8,755 nt of DNA, from assembly GCA_014379925.1 (NCBI GenBank), contig JACMKY010000326.1, positions 1-8,755 on the forward strand, in the 5' to 3' direction. The translations under genes and the position numbers were made by a program. The notes beneath the pieces are model-generated. The model made no database searches, had not been told where the DNA came from, and saw only the letters and a list, made by a program, of their open reading frames with translations. How positions within the stretch are numbered: position 1 is the stretch's first letter; each line of letters opens with the position of its first letter. Positions 1 through 5,283 of the stretch are shown here, one piece after another. This DNA is from Cytophagales bacterium. GTDB taxonomy: Bacteria; Bacteroidota; Bacteroidia; Cytophagales; ES-bin-26.

Positions 1-521
1 ACGTGCAGGATGTCGGCAATTTCGTCGTTGCTCAGTTCGGCGTAGAATTTCAGGTGAATCGCTTCCCGCTGCCGGGCCGACAGGCGTTCCAGTAATTCAT
101 TGAGGCGGGCCGACTGATATTCAGATAGTTCGGTCTGGATCAGCGCGTGTTCCGCCGTGGGGTCACTGTTGTTGACTTCGTCAAAAGGTAGCGTTTCGTC
201 CGAAACCTGGTTGGCTTGCCGGGCGACTTCGCGGTAAATTTTACGGCGGAGCGATTTGTACAGATACGGGCGGATATAGTCGGTCTCCATTACCTTGTGC
301 CGATAGACCCACAAATCGACAAATAAGTCCTGAAGGCAGTCTTTCAGCAGGTCGGTGTCACGGGTGAACCGGCTTCCGTAAAAGTGCAGATCACGATAAA
401 AGTAGTTGGTCAGTTGCTCAAAAGCAGTCCGGCTCCCCTGCCTGAACTGTTGCCAAAGCTGGACTTCCGTGTCATGGTGTGCATACACGTTTAGCGAGTT
501 ACCAGCTTCCGACTTCAGCAT
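1..521 (-). CDS. ECF-type RNA polymerase sigma-70 factor, C-terminus cut by window edge
   Basis: The minus strand is open from an ATG at 521 to the window edge (173 whole codons, no stop). Residues about 33-98 read as sigma region 2: the stretch AFEQLTNYFYRDLHFYGSRF is followed by DCLQDLFVDLWVYRHKV and the PYLYKSLRRKIYRE segment that normally contacts the -10 DNA. After an acidic linker (about 105-128), residues 140-173 read as the start of region 4 (LNELLERLSARQREAIHLKF, then ELSNDEIADIL), the helix-turn-helix that recognises the -35 region. The usual length is about 180-200 residues, so only the last 10-25 are missing. Such factors direct core polymerase to a small regulon. In Bacteroidota many are followed by a FecR-type anti-sigma gene, which would lie left of this window and cannot be checked. 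The gene is transcribed away from the rest of the window. Family assignment is sure; target genes are unknown. Confidence 0.9.
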   Translation of the reverse strand, partial: MLKSEAGNSLNVYAHHDTEVQLWQQFRQGSRTAFEQLTNYFYRDLHFYGSRFTRDTDLLKDCLQDLFVDLWVYRHKVMETDYIRPYLYKSLRRKIYREVARQANQVSDETLPFDEVNNSDPTAEHALIQTELSEYQSARLNELLERLSARQREAIHLKFYAELSNDEIADILH

Positions 522-728
522 AGTCAGGCGAAATTACAGGTAAGAGAATAAAGGTTCCGAAAGCAGCCGGATCAACTGGGTTCTTGTGCAGCAATAGGAA
601 GGAAGTTGAAAACAATACTCACCTTTATGCAATTTTTTCGTAATTTATTTAAAGTTATTGGGTACCTGAGCCCGCTCGCAACGGAATAGTTGAAACAAAA
701 AATGGGTTTATTGATAATAAATGACTGA
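522..728. other. Intergenic segment upstream of the sigma factor, AT-rich in its middle
   Basis: This is the 5' flank of the leftward sigma-factor gene, so it should contain that gene's promoter. The part around 620-720 is clearly AT-rich compared with the surroundings. I could not find a convincing pair of Bacteroidota promoter boxes: the best TAnnTTTG-like match lies only about 15 bases before the ATG on the minus strand, has one mismatch and lacks a -33 partner. Open frames in this stretch have no recognisable product. Confidence 0.4.
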
Positions 729-947
729 CAAGACCGCCTGACCAACGTTGCCCGATGGAATGGCCATCCCCACCGAGTACCCACCTACATTGCCAAGAAG
801 CAGAATCGAAAGTCGGTCGAGACGTCCATTAGTGAAATCACGGCCCGCTTTCCCAAGCGAATTCACGCCGTGACCCTAGCCGGTTTTCAGTTTAAGCTTT
901 TTCTGTTTGTGATGGCTTATTCCATCTTCAAGTATCTTGCCCTGTAG
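729..947 (+). pseudogene. Transposase 3' remnant, DDE type, IS982-like
   Basis: An open frame with no usable start reads through to a TAG at 945-947. From about 783 it encodes TYIAKKQNRKSVETSISEIT, then ARFPKRIHAVTLAGFQFKLF and LFVMAYSIFKYLAL. The pattern RKxxETxxS, followed by a hydrophobic C-terminal helix after an IHAVTxxGF-like segment, is what I associate with the C-terminal end of IS982-group transposases. The E in VETS would be the last acidic residue of the DDE triad. The N-terminal two thirds, including the first two catalytic aspartates, are absent: a TGA lies at 726-728 and upstream sequence shows no transposase-like frame. The element is therefore dead. Its right end probably lies just after the stop (about 948-970), but I cannot identify a matching left inverted repeat. 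Family assignment is from memory of the motif and moderate; that it is a transposase tail is more secure. Confidence 0.6.
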
Positions 948-1018
948 CTACCAACCTGGGTTAATTACAATGAGCGCAAGGGCAGGAAGCAAGGATGAGT
1001 AAGGGAGTGGATGAGTAA

Positions 1019-1039
1019 CGTCGATGCAATGCATCGACG
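1019..1039. repeat. 21-bp palindrome (10-bp arms, 1-base centre)
   Basis: The left arm CGTCGATGCA (1019-1028) and right arm TGCATCGACG (1030-1039) are exact reverse complements around a single A at 1029. A perfect 10-bp arm is unlikely by chance at a given site. It could be an operator for a dimeric regulator or the end of a lost mobile element. As a transcript it would have almost no loop, so an RNA hairpin role is less likely. No adjacent gene explains it. Confidence 0.6.
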
Positions 1040-1201
1040 AAACGTTTAAAAGTTCTCAGGCGCATCCCCGTACCTGGACGGTTCCGGCCAGGGAGAGGCT
1101 TCGGTGAACGAGTGATTTCCCCCTTCCCGAGTGTCCGGATGCGCCGCCATTTTCGTTTCCGTCCGGCCGACGTACCTTTCCCCAACCTTTTCTAATCAAC
1201 T

Positions 1202-1236
1202 ATCCCCCATTAGAGTCAGGTACGATTTCGGGGGAT
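1202..1236. repeat. Inverted repeat, 7-bp arms, 21-base loop
   Basis: ATCCCCC (1202-1208) pairs exactly with GGGGGAT (1230-1236) across a 21-base loop. There is no T-tract behind it on either strand, so it is not a terminator. The function is unknown and the match may be chance. Confidence 0.3.
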
Positions 1237-1536
1237 GCTTCGGGCAAGGAACTGCCGTGAGAATGCCGCCAACCGCCGACCAGTCAGCAAGAAAGCAGGC
1301 GTAGGATAAGCGGGCAAAAGAACCGAAAGCGGAACGGATTCGCCGGTTTCGGGCCAAAAACGCGCTCGGTTGGGACGAACGTCTTCCCGGCGCTGCTTTG
1401 ATTTACGGGGCCTTCTACGGAACTTTCACTGGTTCTTCCGGCGGCAAACAGGCCGGAATCAACCCCCGAACAGGAGTCGGTGGCCAACGTTGATTACGGA
1501 CCATCCACTATCCCCTCGTTTACTAAGATCCGAATA

Positions 1537-1544
1537 TAGGTTTG
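1537..1544 (+). promoter_or_regulatory. Candidate Bacteroidota -7 box for the DUF58 gene
   Basis: TAGGTTTG matches the Bacteroidota primary sigma factor -7 consensus TAnnTTTG exactly. No good TTTG-like -33 element lies at the usual 19-21 bases upstream, so the match is weak evidence alone. If used, transcription would start around 1551 and meet the terminator hairpin at 1561-1585 almost at once. Confidence 0.25.
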
Positions 1545-1560
1545 GTTAGAATTACAAATG

Positions 1561-1585
1561 CGCCACGTCCCTACGTGGCGTTTTT
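1561..1585 (+). terminator. Rho-independent terminator, rightward
   Basis: CGCCACGT (1561-1568) and ACGTGGCG (1573-1580) form a perfect 8-bp GC-rich stem with loop CCCT, followed directly by five Ts (1581-1585). Only the plus strand has the T-tract right after the stem. No intact plus-strand gene lies upstream in the window, so it terminates either a lost gene, an unannotated small RNA, or the leader of the DUF58 gene downstream. Confidence 0.8.
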
Positions 1586-1617
1586 GTTGGCAATAAATGC
1601 TAACTTTCCGGATCATT

Positions 1618-1640
1618 GTTCAAACCGACCTGGTTTGAAC
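1618..1640 (+). promoter_or_regulatory. Perfect 9-bp hairpin in the leader of the DUF58 gene
   Basis: GTTCAAACC (1618-1626) and GGTTTGAAC (1632-1640) are exact reverse complements around GACCT. The element lies between the terminator and the ATG at 1658. It could be an RNA hairpin affecting translation or an operator. Its presence argues against the possible TTG start at 1616, which would place the initiation region inside the stem. Confidence 0.55.
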
Positions 1641-1657
1641 GCTTCCCCACCGGCAAA

Positions 1658-2557
1658 ATGGAGTTAGGAAAAATCAGGCAATTCGGCAACGTAGAGTTCC
1701 TGGCCCGCCAGATGGTGGAGGGCTTCATCACCGGCCTGCACAAATCCCCTTTTCACGGGTTCTCCGTCGAGTTTGCCGAACACCGCCTCTACAACACCGG
1801 CGAAAGCACCCGCTACGTGGACTGGAAGGTGTTCGCTAAAACCGACCGGCTCTATACCAAGCGCTACGAGGAAGAAACCAACCTGCGCTGCCACCTCCTC
1901 ATCGACACCTCTTCTTCGATGTATTACCCGGAGAAGGACGCGGGCAAAATTACCTTCAGCGTGATGGCGGCGGCCTGCCTGGCCCACATGCTGCAAAAGC
2001 AGAAGGATGCCGTGAGCCTCTGCACGTTTTCGCAGCAAATTGAGGTGCAGACCCCCGTGCGATCCACCCCTTCGCACATCCACAAGCTTTTCATCCAGCT
2101 AGACGCCCTGCTGGGGCAACCCAAACCCGGGCGCCGCACGGCCGTGGCGGAGGTCATCCACCAGATTGCCGAGCAGATCCACAAACGCTCGCTGGTGGTG
2201 CTCTTCAGCGATATGTTCGACCAGGTCACGGAGTCCGAAAAGCTGTTCTCGGCGCTGCAACACCTCAAGCACAACCAGCACGAGGTGCTGCTGTTCCACG
2301 TGACGGACAAGAAGACGGAAGAAAACTTCGACTTCGAGGAGCGGCCCTACGAGTTCATCGACCTGGAAACCAACGAAAAGGTACGCGTCCAACCTTCGCA
2401 GATCAAGCAGCACTACCAGGCGTACATCCACCGCTTCTACCAGGAGCTGAAACTCAAGTGCGGCCAGTACCGCATCGACTTCATCGAGGCCGACATCGCC
2501 CAGGGCTTCGACCAGATCCTCAACGCCTACCTGGTGAAGCGGGGCAAGATGCGGTGA
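1658..2557 (+). CDS. DUF58 family protein with a von Willebrand factor A-like fold
   Basis: This 299-residue protein belongs to the DUF58 group usually found near MoxR-type AAA+ ATPases. The hallmark segment at residues about 45-72 contains LYNTGESTRYVDWKVFAKTD and then RLYTKRYEEE. The vWA part follows: a metal-site motif DTSSS at 83-87 (D83, S85, S87), a candidate threonine in GRRTAV (T161), and FSDMFD at 183-188 (D185 the likely last metal-site acid). There is no signal peptide or membrane helix, unlike longer DUF58 proteins with two N-terminal helices, so it should be cytoplasmic. The frame is open back to a TTG at 1616. I prefer the ATG at 1658 because the family normally begins MELxKIRxF and the upstream stretch holds a perfect hairpin. 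No MoxR gene is next to it here. The exact role is not established; a chaperone-like partnership with an AAA+ ATPase is known for the family and only inferred here. Confidence 0.9.
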   Translation: MELGKIRQFGNVEFLARQMVEGFITGLHKSPFHGFSVEFAEHRLYNTGESTRYVDWKVFAKTDRLYTKRYEEETNLRCHLLIDTSSSMYYPEKDAGKITFSVMAAACLAHMLQKQKDAVSLCTFSQQIEVQTPVRSTPSHIHKLFIQLDALLGQPKPGRRTAVAEVIHQIAEQIHKRSLVVLFSDMFDQVTESEKLFSALQHLKHNQHEVLLFHVTDKKTEENFDFEERPYEFIDLETNEKVRVQPSQIKQHYQAYIHRFYQELKLKCGQYRIDFIEADIAQGFDQILNAYLVKRGKMR

Positions 2558-2754
2558 TGACCGCCAATCAGCCCGCCAAGGGTTCCAAACGCTCGGCGGG
2601 CAAACCGATCCGGTCCGGTTGCTGCCACGCACCGAAGCGGGGAAATAACGGAGAAAGGGTCACCCCGCGTGGCGTCCACGCCAACTCGGCCAAGGCCCGT
2701 TCCACCTGGCCGAGGCAAGCCCAACGGTTACCAGCTTCATTCATCAAATCCTAA
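2557..2754 (+). CDS. Possible small ORF coupled to the DUF58 gene (doubtful)
   Basis: An ATG at 2557-2559 overlaps the TGA of the DUF58 gene (TGATG), an arrangement typical of translational coupling, and the frame runs 65 codons to a TAA at 2752-2754. The product would be basic and rich in lysine, arginine, proline and serine, with no hydrophobic core or known motif. The frame is also open upstream inside the DUF58 gene, as alternative frames in GC-rich DNA often are. I list it because of the stop-start overlap and because it fills an otherwise empty stretch, but it may well be non-coding. Confidence 0.18.
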   Translation: MTANQPAKGSKRSAGKPIRSGCCHAPKRGNNGERVTPRGVHANSAKARSTWPRQAQRLPASFIKS

Positions 2755-2756
2755 CG

Positions 2757-2775
2757 GTACCCTAACCACGGGTAC
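2757..2775. repeat. 6-bp inverted repeat downstream of the DUF58 gene
   Basis: GTACCC (2757-2762) pairs with GGGTAC (2770-2775) over a 7-base loop. No T-tract follows, so it would be at best a weak or Rho-assisted end of transcription for the DUF58 unit. Confidence 0.25.
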
Positions 2776-2803
2776 ATTCTAAAGCCGTTCCTTTGCGGGA
2801 GTG

Positions 2804-2836
2804 CTACCTACTGGTTGGACCTACCTACTGGTTGGA
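2804..2836. promoter_or_regulatory. Tandem 17-bp operator-like repeat (TetR-type symmetry)
   Basis: CTACCTACTGGTTGGA occurs twice without mismatch, at 2804-2819 and 2821-2836, so the period is 17 bases. Its core CCTACTGGTTGG is an imperfect palindrome (CC-AC--GT-GG symmetry), similar in layout to the ACCxACxxGTxGGT operators bound by many TetR-family repressors. It lies about 110-140 bases before the first gene of the EEP-kinase-PhnN operon and just upstream of a candidate promoter. No regulator gene is visible in the window, so the binding protein is unknown; TetR is inferred from symmetry only. Confidence 0.5.
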
Positions 2837-2852
2837 ATCGACTATTTAATGC

Positions 2853-2883
2853 TTTAACCATCCCTGCTTGAGGGGTACGTTTG
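2853..2883 (+). promoter_or_regulatory. Candidate Bacteroidota promoter for the EEP-kinase-phnN operon
   Basis: TTTA (2853-2856, one mismatch to the -33 TTTG element) is followed after 19 bases by TACGTTTG (2876-2883), an exact TAnnTTTG match. Both composition and spacing fit the Bacteroidota housekeeping promoter. Transcription would start around 2890, roughly 55 bases before the ATG at 2947. The tandem operator-like repeat ends 16 bases upstream of the -33 element. Confidence 0.45.
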
Positions 2884-2885
2884 CT

Positions 2886-2915
2886 AAAAAAAACGCGGAC
2901 CGCCGGCTCGTTTTT
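2886..2915. terminator. Terminator-like hairpin flanked by A-run and T-run
   Basis: An eight-A run (2886-2893) leads into a GC-rich centre and five Ts (2911-2915). AAAAACG (2889-2895) pairs with CGTTTTT (2909-2915), and the loop contains a further CGG/CCG pairing. Because A and T tracts flank it, it could act on both strands. It may end transcripts coming from the DUF58 unit, or serve as a leader hairpin for the operon downstream. The stem is not very strong. Confidence 0.35.
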
Positions 2916-2946
2916 GCGGTGGACCATCGACTACTGACGGTGAACT

Positions 2947-3783
2947 ATGGACAACGCCCTGGTTCTTGATCTGGTCACCATCAACACCGGGAAGTGCGAT
3001 GGCAACTATCCGCAACGGGTTGACGGGTTAAAAAAAGGACTGCGGGCCCTCAAGCCGTCCGTGGTTGCCAGCCAGGAGGTCTTTCAATCGGAGGCGGCCG
3101 GGGCGGATACGGGGCGGGATCTGGCGGATTTTCTGGGAATGCACCGCTGTTTCACCCCGGCCCGCCCGAAGGACCGGCTGCTGGGGGGTCGGCTGGTTCC
3201 CAGCTACTCGGGCCTGGCGGTGCTTTCCGTCCACCCGATCGTAAGGAGTTGGACGATTCCCTTGCCGACGGACGAAAGGGACGGGGAACGCATCGCCCAG
3301 TGTTGCCTGCTGGACTGCGTTTTTACCCGCGTACTGGTCATCAACACCCACCTTTCCCACCTCCGGGGGGCATCCTCGCTCCGCCGTCAGCAGCTGGAAA
3401 CCATCCTGGCGCACGCCCTCCCGGACGGAGGGGAAACCTACGGGGCGGTGTACCTGGGCGGTGATTTCAACGCCGAAAAACAGTCGGAGGAGATGCGCTA
3501 CCTGGTGAACCACGCGAAGTTTTCGGTCATCAACGGCTACCGGGCCGGCAACGGAGAGCCGCCCGGTTTTACAGTGCCCGCCAAACCGGGGGAAAGTTCC
3601 GCCGGAAGCCGGGGGAGGTGCATCGACTATATCTTCTCGGTAACCAAAAAAGGGGAACGCCACCCGACGATCACGCACGCCTCGGTAGTACTCGACGCTC
3701 CCGATGAACGAGGCAACTACCCCAGCGACCACTTTGGCGTTCTGGTGAGCGCCCAAATTGCCCCTTCCCGTGGAAAACAGTAG
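2947..3783 (+). CDS. Endonuclease/exonuclease/phosphatase (EEP) family hydrolase
   Basis: This 278-residue enzyme has the full set of EEP (DNase I-like) signatures. In order they are TINTG with N13, SQEVF with E44 (metal ligand), VINTHLSH with H135, GGDFNA with D173 and N175, CIDYIF with D227, and SDHFGV with D261 and the catalytic H262. All residues expected for Mg-dependent phosphodiester or phosphomonoester hydrolysis are present. It lacks a signal peptide, so it should act in the cytoplasm. The superfamily ranges from DNA repair nucleases to inositol-polyphosphate and sphingolipid phosphoesterases, so the substrate cannot be read from the sequence. The start is an ATG at 2947 with no clear Shine-Dalgarno. 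The gene is the first of a tight operon: its stop lies inside the start region of the kinase gene, followed by phnN. This suggests a small phosphorylated metabolite as substrate, but that is inference. Confidence 0.9.
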   Translation: MDNALVLDLVTINTGKCDGNYPQRVDGLKKGLRALKPSVVASQEVFQSEAAGADTGRDLADFLGMHRCFTPARPKDRLLGGRLVPSYSGLAVLSVHPIVRSWTIPLPTDERDGERIAQCCLLDCVFTRVLVINTHLSHLRGASSLRRQQLETILAHALPDGGETYGAVYLGGDFNAEKQSEEMRYLVNHAKFSVINGYRAGNGEPPGFTVPAKPGESSAGSRGRCIDYIFSVTKKGERHPTITHASVVLDAPDERGNYPSDHFGVLVSAQIAPSRGKQ

Positions 3784-4588
3784 TTTAAAGGTACTGGCCA
3801 TCAACAGCTTGCCGGCCAACGGCAACGCCGGTTTGAAAATGGTGTTGGGGGTGCTGGGTACGTACGTAATTCCGGTACCCACCCTGCTGCTGTCCGGCAT
3901 TGGCAGCATTCCGGGGCACGAGCGGTACGCGGTTCCTTTCGAGGCCCTGCTGAAGGGCAGCCTGGCGTTGGCCAAGCGAAGCGGCCAATCCCTGATCGTC
4001 TACGTCGGTTACCTGGGCAACGCCCAACAAGCGGGGGTTATTCTCGAAAACCTGGACGGGTTCCGCGACATCATCCGGTTCGTGGTGGTGGACCCGGTCT
4101 GCGGCGACAACGGAAGGGCTTACGTACCGGAGGAACTCATTGCTTCCTGGCACCCTCTCCTGCTCCGGGCGGACCTGGCCCTGCCCAACCTCACGGAAGT
4201 CGCCCTGCTTTCGGGCGCGAGGGGAGCCCTTGCGTTGACCCAACCGGAAGAATACCTGTCGGCATTCCGGCAAAAGTACCCCGCGTTGGAATGCATCGTT
4301 ACCGGCGTGACCGAGGGCAACCGCGTGTCCAACCAGTGGTTTAGGGCGGACCACCGGCAGGTTTTCGCCCACCCCCACCATCCCTCCTACTTCAGCGGAG
4401 CCGGCGACACCTACGCCAGCCTGTTGCTCTTCTTCTTTTTTTTCAAAGGGTTACCCAAGGAACAAGCCATTCTCAAGGCGGGCCTGGCCGTGGAAATGCT
4501 CATCCGGTATTCCGTGCACTTGGGCAGCCCCGATTTGTTGATCCATTCGGAATTCCGGGAAAATCTCAACGCGTTGGCCGATGCCTAG
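3770..4588 (+). CDS. PfkB/ribokinase-superfamily kinase, pyridoxal-kinase-like
   Basis: The 272-residue product resembles the pyridoxal/pyridoxamine kinase branch (PdxY/PdxK) of the PfkB superfamily. The segment DPVCGDNGRAYVPEE (108-122) is close to the DPVxGDxGxxYVPxE signature of that branch. ALPNLTEVALLSG (137-149) is the usual NxxE-type motif, and SGAGDT (209-214) is the anion hole with the catalytic base D213. The N-terminal AINSLPANGNAGLK (10-23) corresponds to the SxxxxGxxGN substrate loop but is divergent. The frame is open back to a TTG at 3758; I chose the GTG at 3770 because it leaves a normal N-terminus before the first beta strand. Either start overlaps the EEP gene, whose stop is at 3781-3783, suggesting translational coupling. 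Its end overlaps phnN by 8 bases. A run of eight Ts (4436-4443) just after the GAGDT motif encodes consecutive phenylalanines. Alternative substrates, including a ribose phosphate, are possible given the phnN partner. Confidence 0.8.
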   Translation: MENSSLKVLAINSLPANGNAGLKMVLGVLGTYVIPVPTLLLSGIGSIPGHERYAVPFEALLKGSLALAKRSGQSLIVYVGYLGNAQQAGVILENLDGFRDIIRFVVVDPVCGDNGRAYVPEELIASWHPLLLRADLALPNLTEVALLSGARGALALTQPEEYLSAFRQKYPALECIVTGVTEGNRVSNQWFRADHRQVFAHPHHPSYFSGAGDTYASLLLFFFFFKGLPKEQAILKAGLAVEMLIRYSVHLGSPDLLIHSEFRENLNALADA

Positions 4589-5138
4589 CGGAAACCTTTT
4601 TTACGTCATCGGCCCCTCCGGCGCCGGCAAGGACACCCTGATGAACTACGCCCGGGAAAAGATGAACGGCCGGGCGGCCGTCCGCCCCGTACTCTTCGCC
4701 CACCGGTACATCACCCGCCCGGCGGAGGCCGGAGGGGAGAACCACGTGTGCCTGAGTCCGACGGAGTTCGCCCAACGGAAGGCCCTGGGTTTTTTCGCCC
4801 TCGACTGGCAGAGCCACGGCAATGGTTACGGGATCGGAACGGAAATCCGCACCTGGCTGGGGGGCGGCGCCCACGTGGTGGTCAACGGATCGCGGGAATA
4901 CCTGGCCGCCGCCGATGAACGCTTTCCCGACCTGCGGGTGGTTCTCATCAGCGTGAGCCCGGAAGTGCTGCGCCAACGCCTGGTCGCCCGGGGCCGGGAA
5001 ACCGCCGGGGAAATCGAACGCCGGATCGACCGGTCACGGCAAATCGCCCAGGTACACCACCCCCGTCTGCTCCGGCTGGACAACGACGCCCCGCTGGAAG
5101 AATCCGGGGCCCGGTTCATCGAGATGCTGGCGGGGTGA
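4581..5138 (+). CDS. phnN: Ribose 1,5-bisphosphate phosphokinase PhnN (PRPP-forming)
   Basis: The 185-residue protein matches PhnN in length and motifs. PhnN transfers the gamma-phosphate of ATP to ribose 1,5-bisphosphate to give 5-phosphoribosyl 1-diphosphate, which feeds nucleotide, NAD, histidine and tryptophan synthesis. Visible motifs are the Walker A loop GPSGAGKDT (11-19), HRYITR (41-46), GGENH (51-55), WQSHGNGYGIG (76-86), VVNGSR (100-105), the lid region SPEVLRQRLVARGRE (126-140) and LDNDA (166-170). The guanylate-kinase-like core is complete. The ATG at 4581 overlaps the kinase stop by 8 bases, so the genes are co-transcribed and probably coupled. In Proteobacteria phnN normally sits within a C-P lyase (phn) operon; no other phn gene is visible here, and the partners are an EEP hydrolase and a PfkB kinase. 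Assignment of the protein is strong; the pathway it serves in this organism is open. Confidence 0.92.
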   Translation: MPSGNLFYVIGPSGAGKDTLMNYAREKMNGRAAVRPVLFAHRYITRPAEAGGENHVCLSPTEFAQRKALGFFALDWQSHGNGYGIGTEIRTWLGGGAHVVVNGSREYLAAADERFPDLRVVLISVSPEVLRQRLVARGRETAGEIERRIDRSRQIAQVHHPRLLRLDNDAPLEESGARFIEMLAG

Positions 5139-5143
5139 TGTTT

Positions 5144-5277
5144 GATTTGGAAATTTAGAAATCCGGGTTTAATGACCAATCGGTTGAAACAATGAAGCAG
5201 GCTTTTGATTGTACCTAAACAGTTGAAGGCATCCACGCTTGATTTTCAAATTTTCACATCGCTCGATTTTCAAATTT
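5144..5277. repeat. Three copies of a 13-base AT-rich motif upstream of the receptor gene
   Basis: GATTTTCAAATTT occurs exactly at 5241-5253 and 5265-5277 (24-base period). A relative, GATTTGGAAATTT (two mismatches), sits at 5144-5156 just after phnN. They lie in the AT-rich spacer between phnN and the receptor gene. In the receptor's own frame the two exact copies would encode IFKF twice, so either the repeats are upstream regulatory DNA (if translation starts at GTG 5284) or they are within the coding region (if it starts at TTG 5239). I favour the first. A binding protein is not known. Confidence 0.45.
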
Positions 5278-5283
5278 ATTCCC

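Larger units (their letters stand above)
948..1536. other. Gene-poor region, probably decayed DNA
   Basis: I see no gene in this stretch of almost 600 bases. The longest frames on the minus strand (961-1185 and 1284-1487) start with TTG, have arginine/proline- or serine-rich translations and match no family I know. The region holds a 21-bp palindrome (1019-1039), a 7-bp inverted repeat with a 21-base loop (1202-1236), and a 13-base near-direct repeat ATC(A/C)ACTATCCCC at 1195-1207 and 1503-1515. It sits between a dead transposase and a rightward terminator, which fits genomic debris left by insertion and deletion. A small RNA ending at the terminator at 1561-1585 cannot be excluded. Confidence 0.45.

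Noticed and set aside
572..784. A 70-codon minus-strand frame upstream of the sigma factor
   Set aside because: It overlaps the transposase remnant on the other strand and shows no family features.
961..1185. A 74-codon basic minus-strand frame
   Set aside because: It begins with TTG, is arginine-rich without structure, and runs across the 21-bp palindrome; probably chance.
1368..1494. Plus-strand frame containing FYGTFTGSS and INPRTG, faintly like the GFGTF/NPRTG part of HU-type DNA-binding proteins
   Set aside because: Only two short matches, no start codon or other HU features, and the frame stops soon after. Too weak to call a pseudogene.
3028..3975. A 315-codon minus-strand frame across the EEP and kinase genes
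   Set aside because: The plus strand carries two well-supported overlapping enzymes here; the minus frame spans both and shows no motif.
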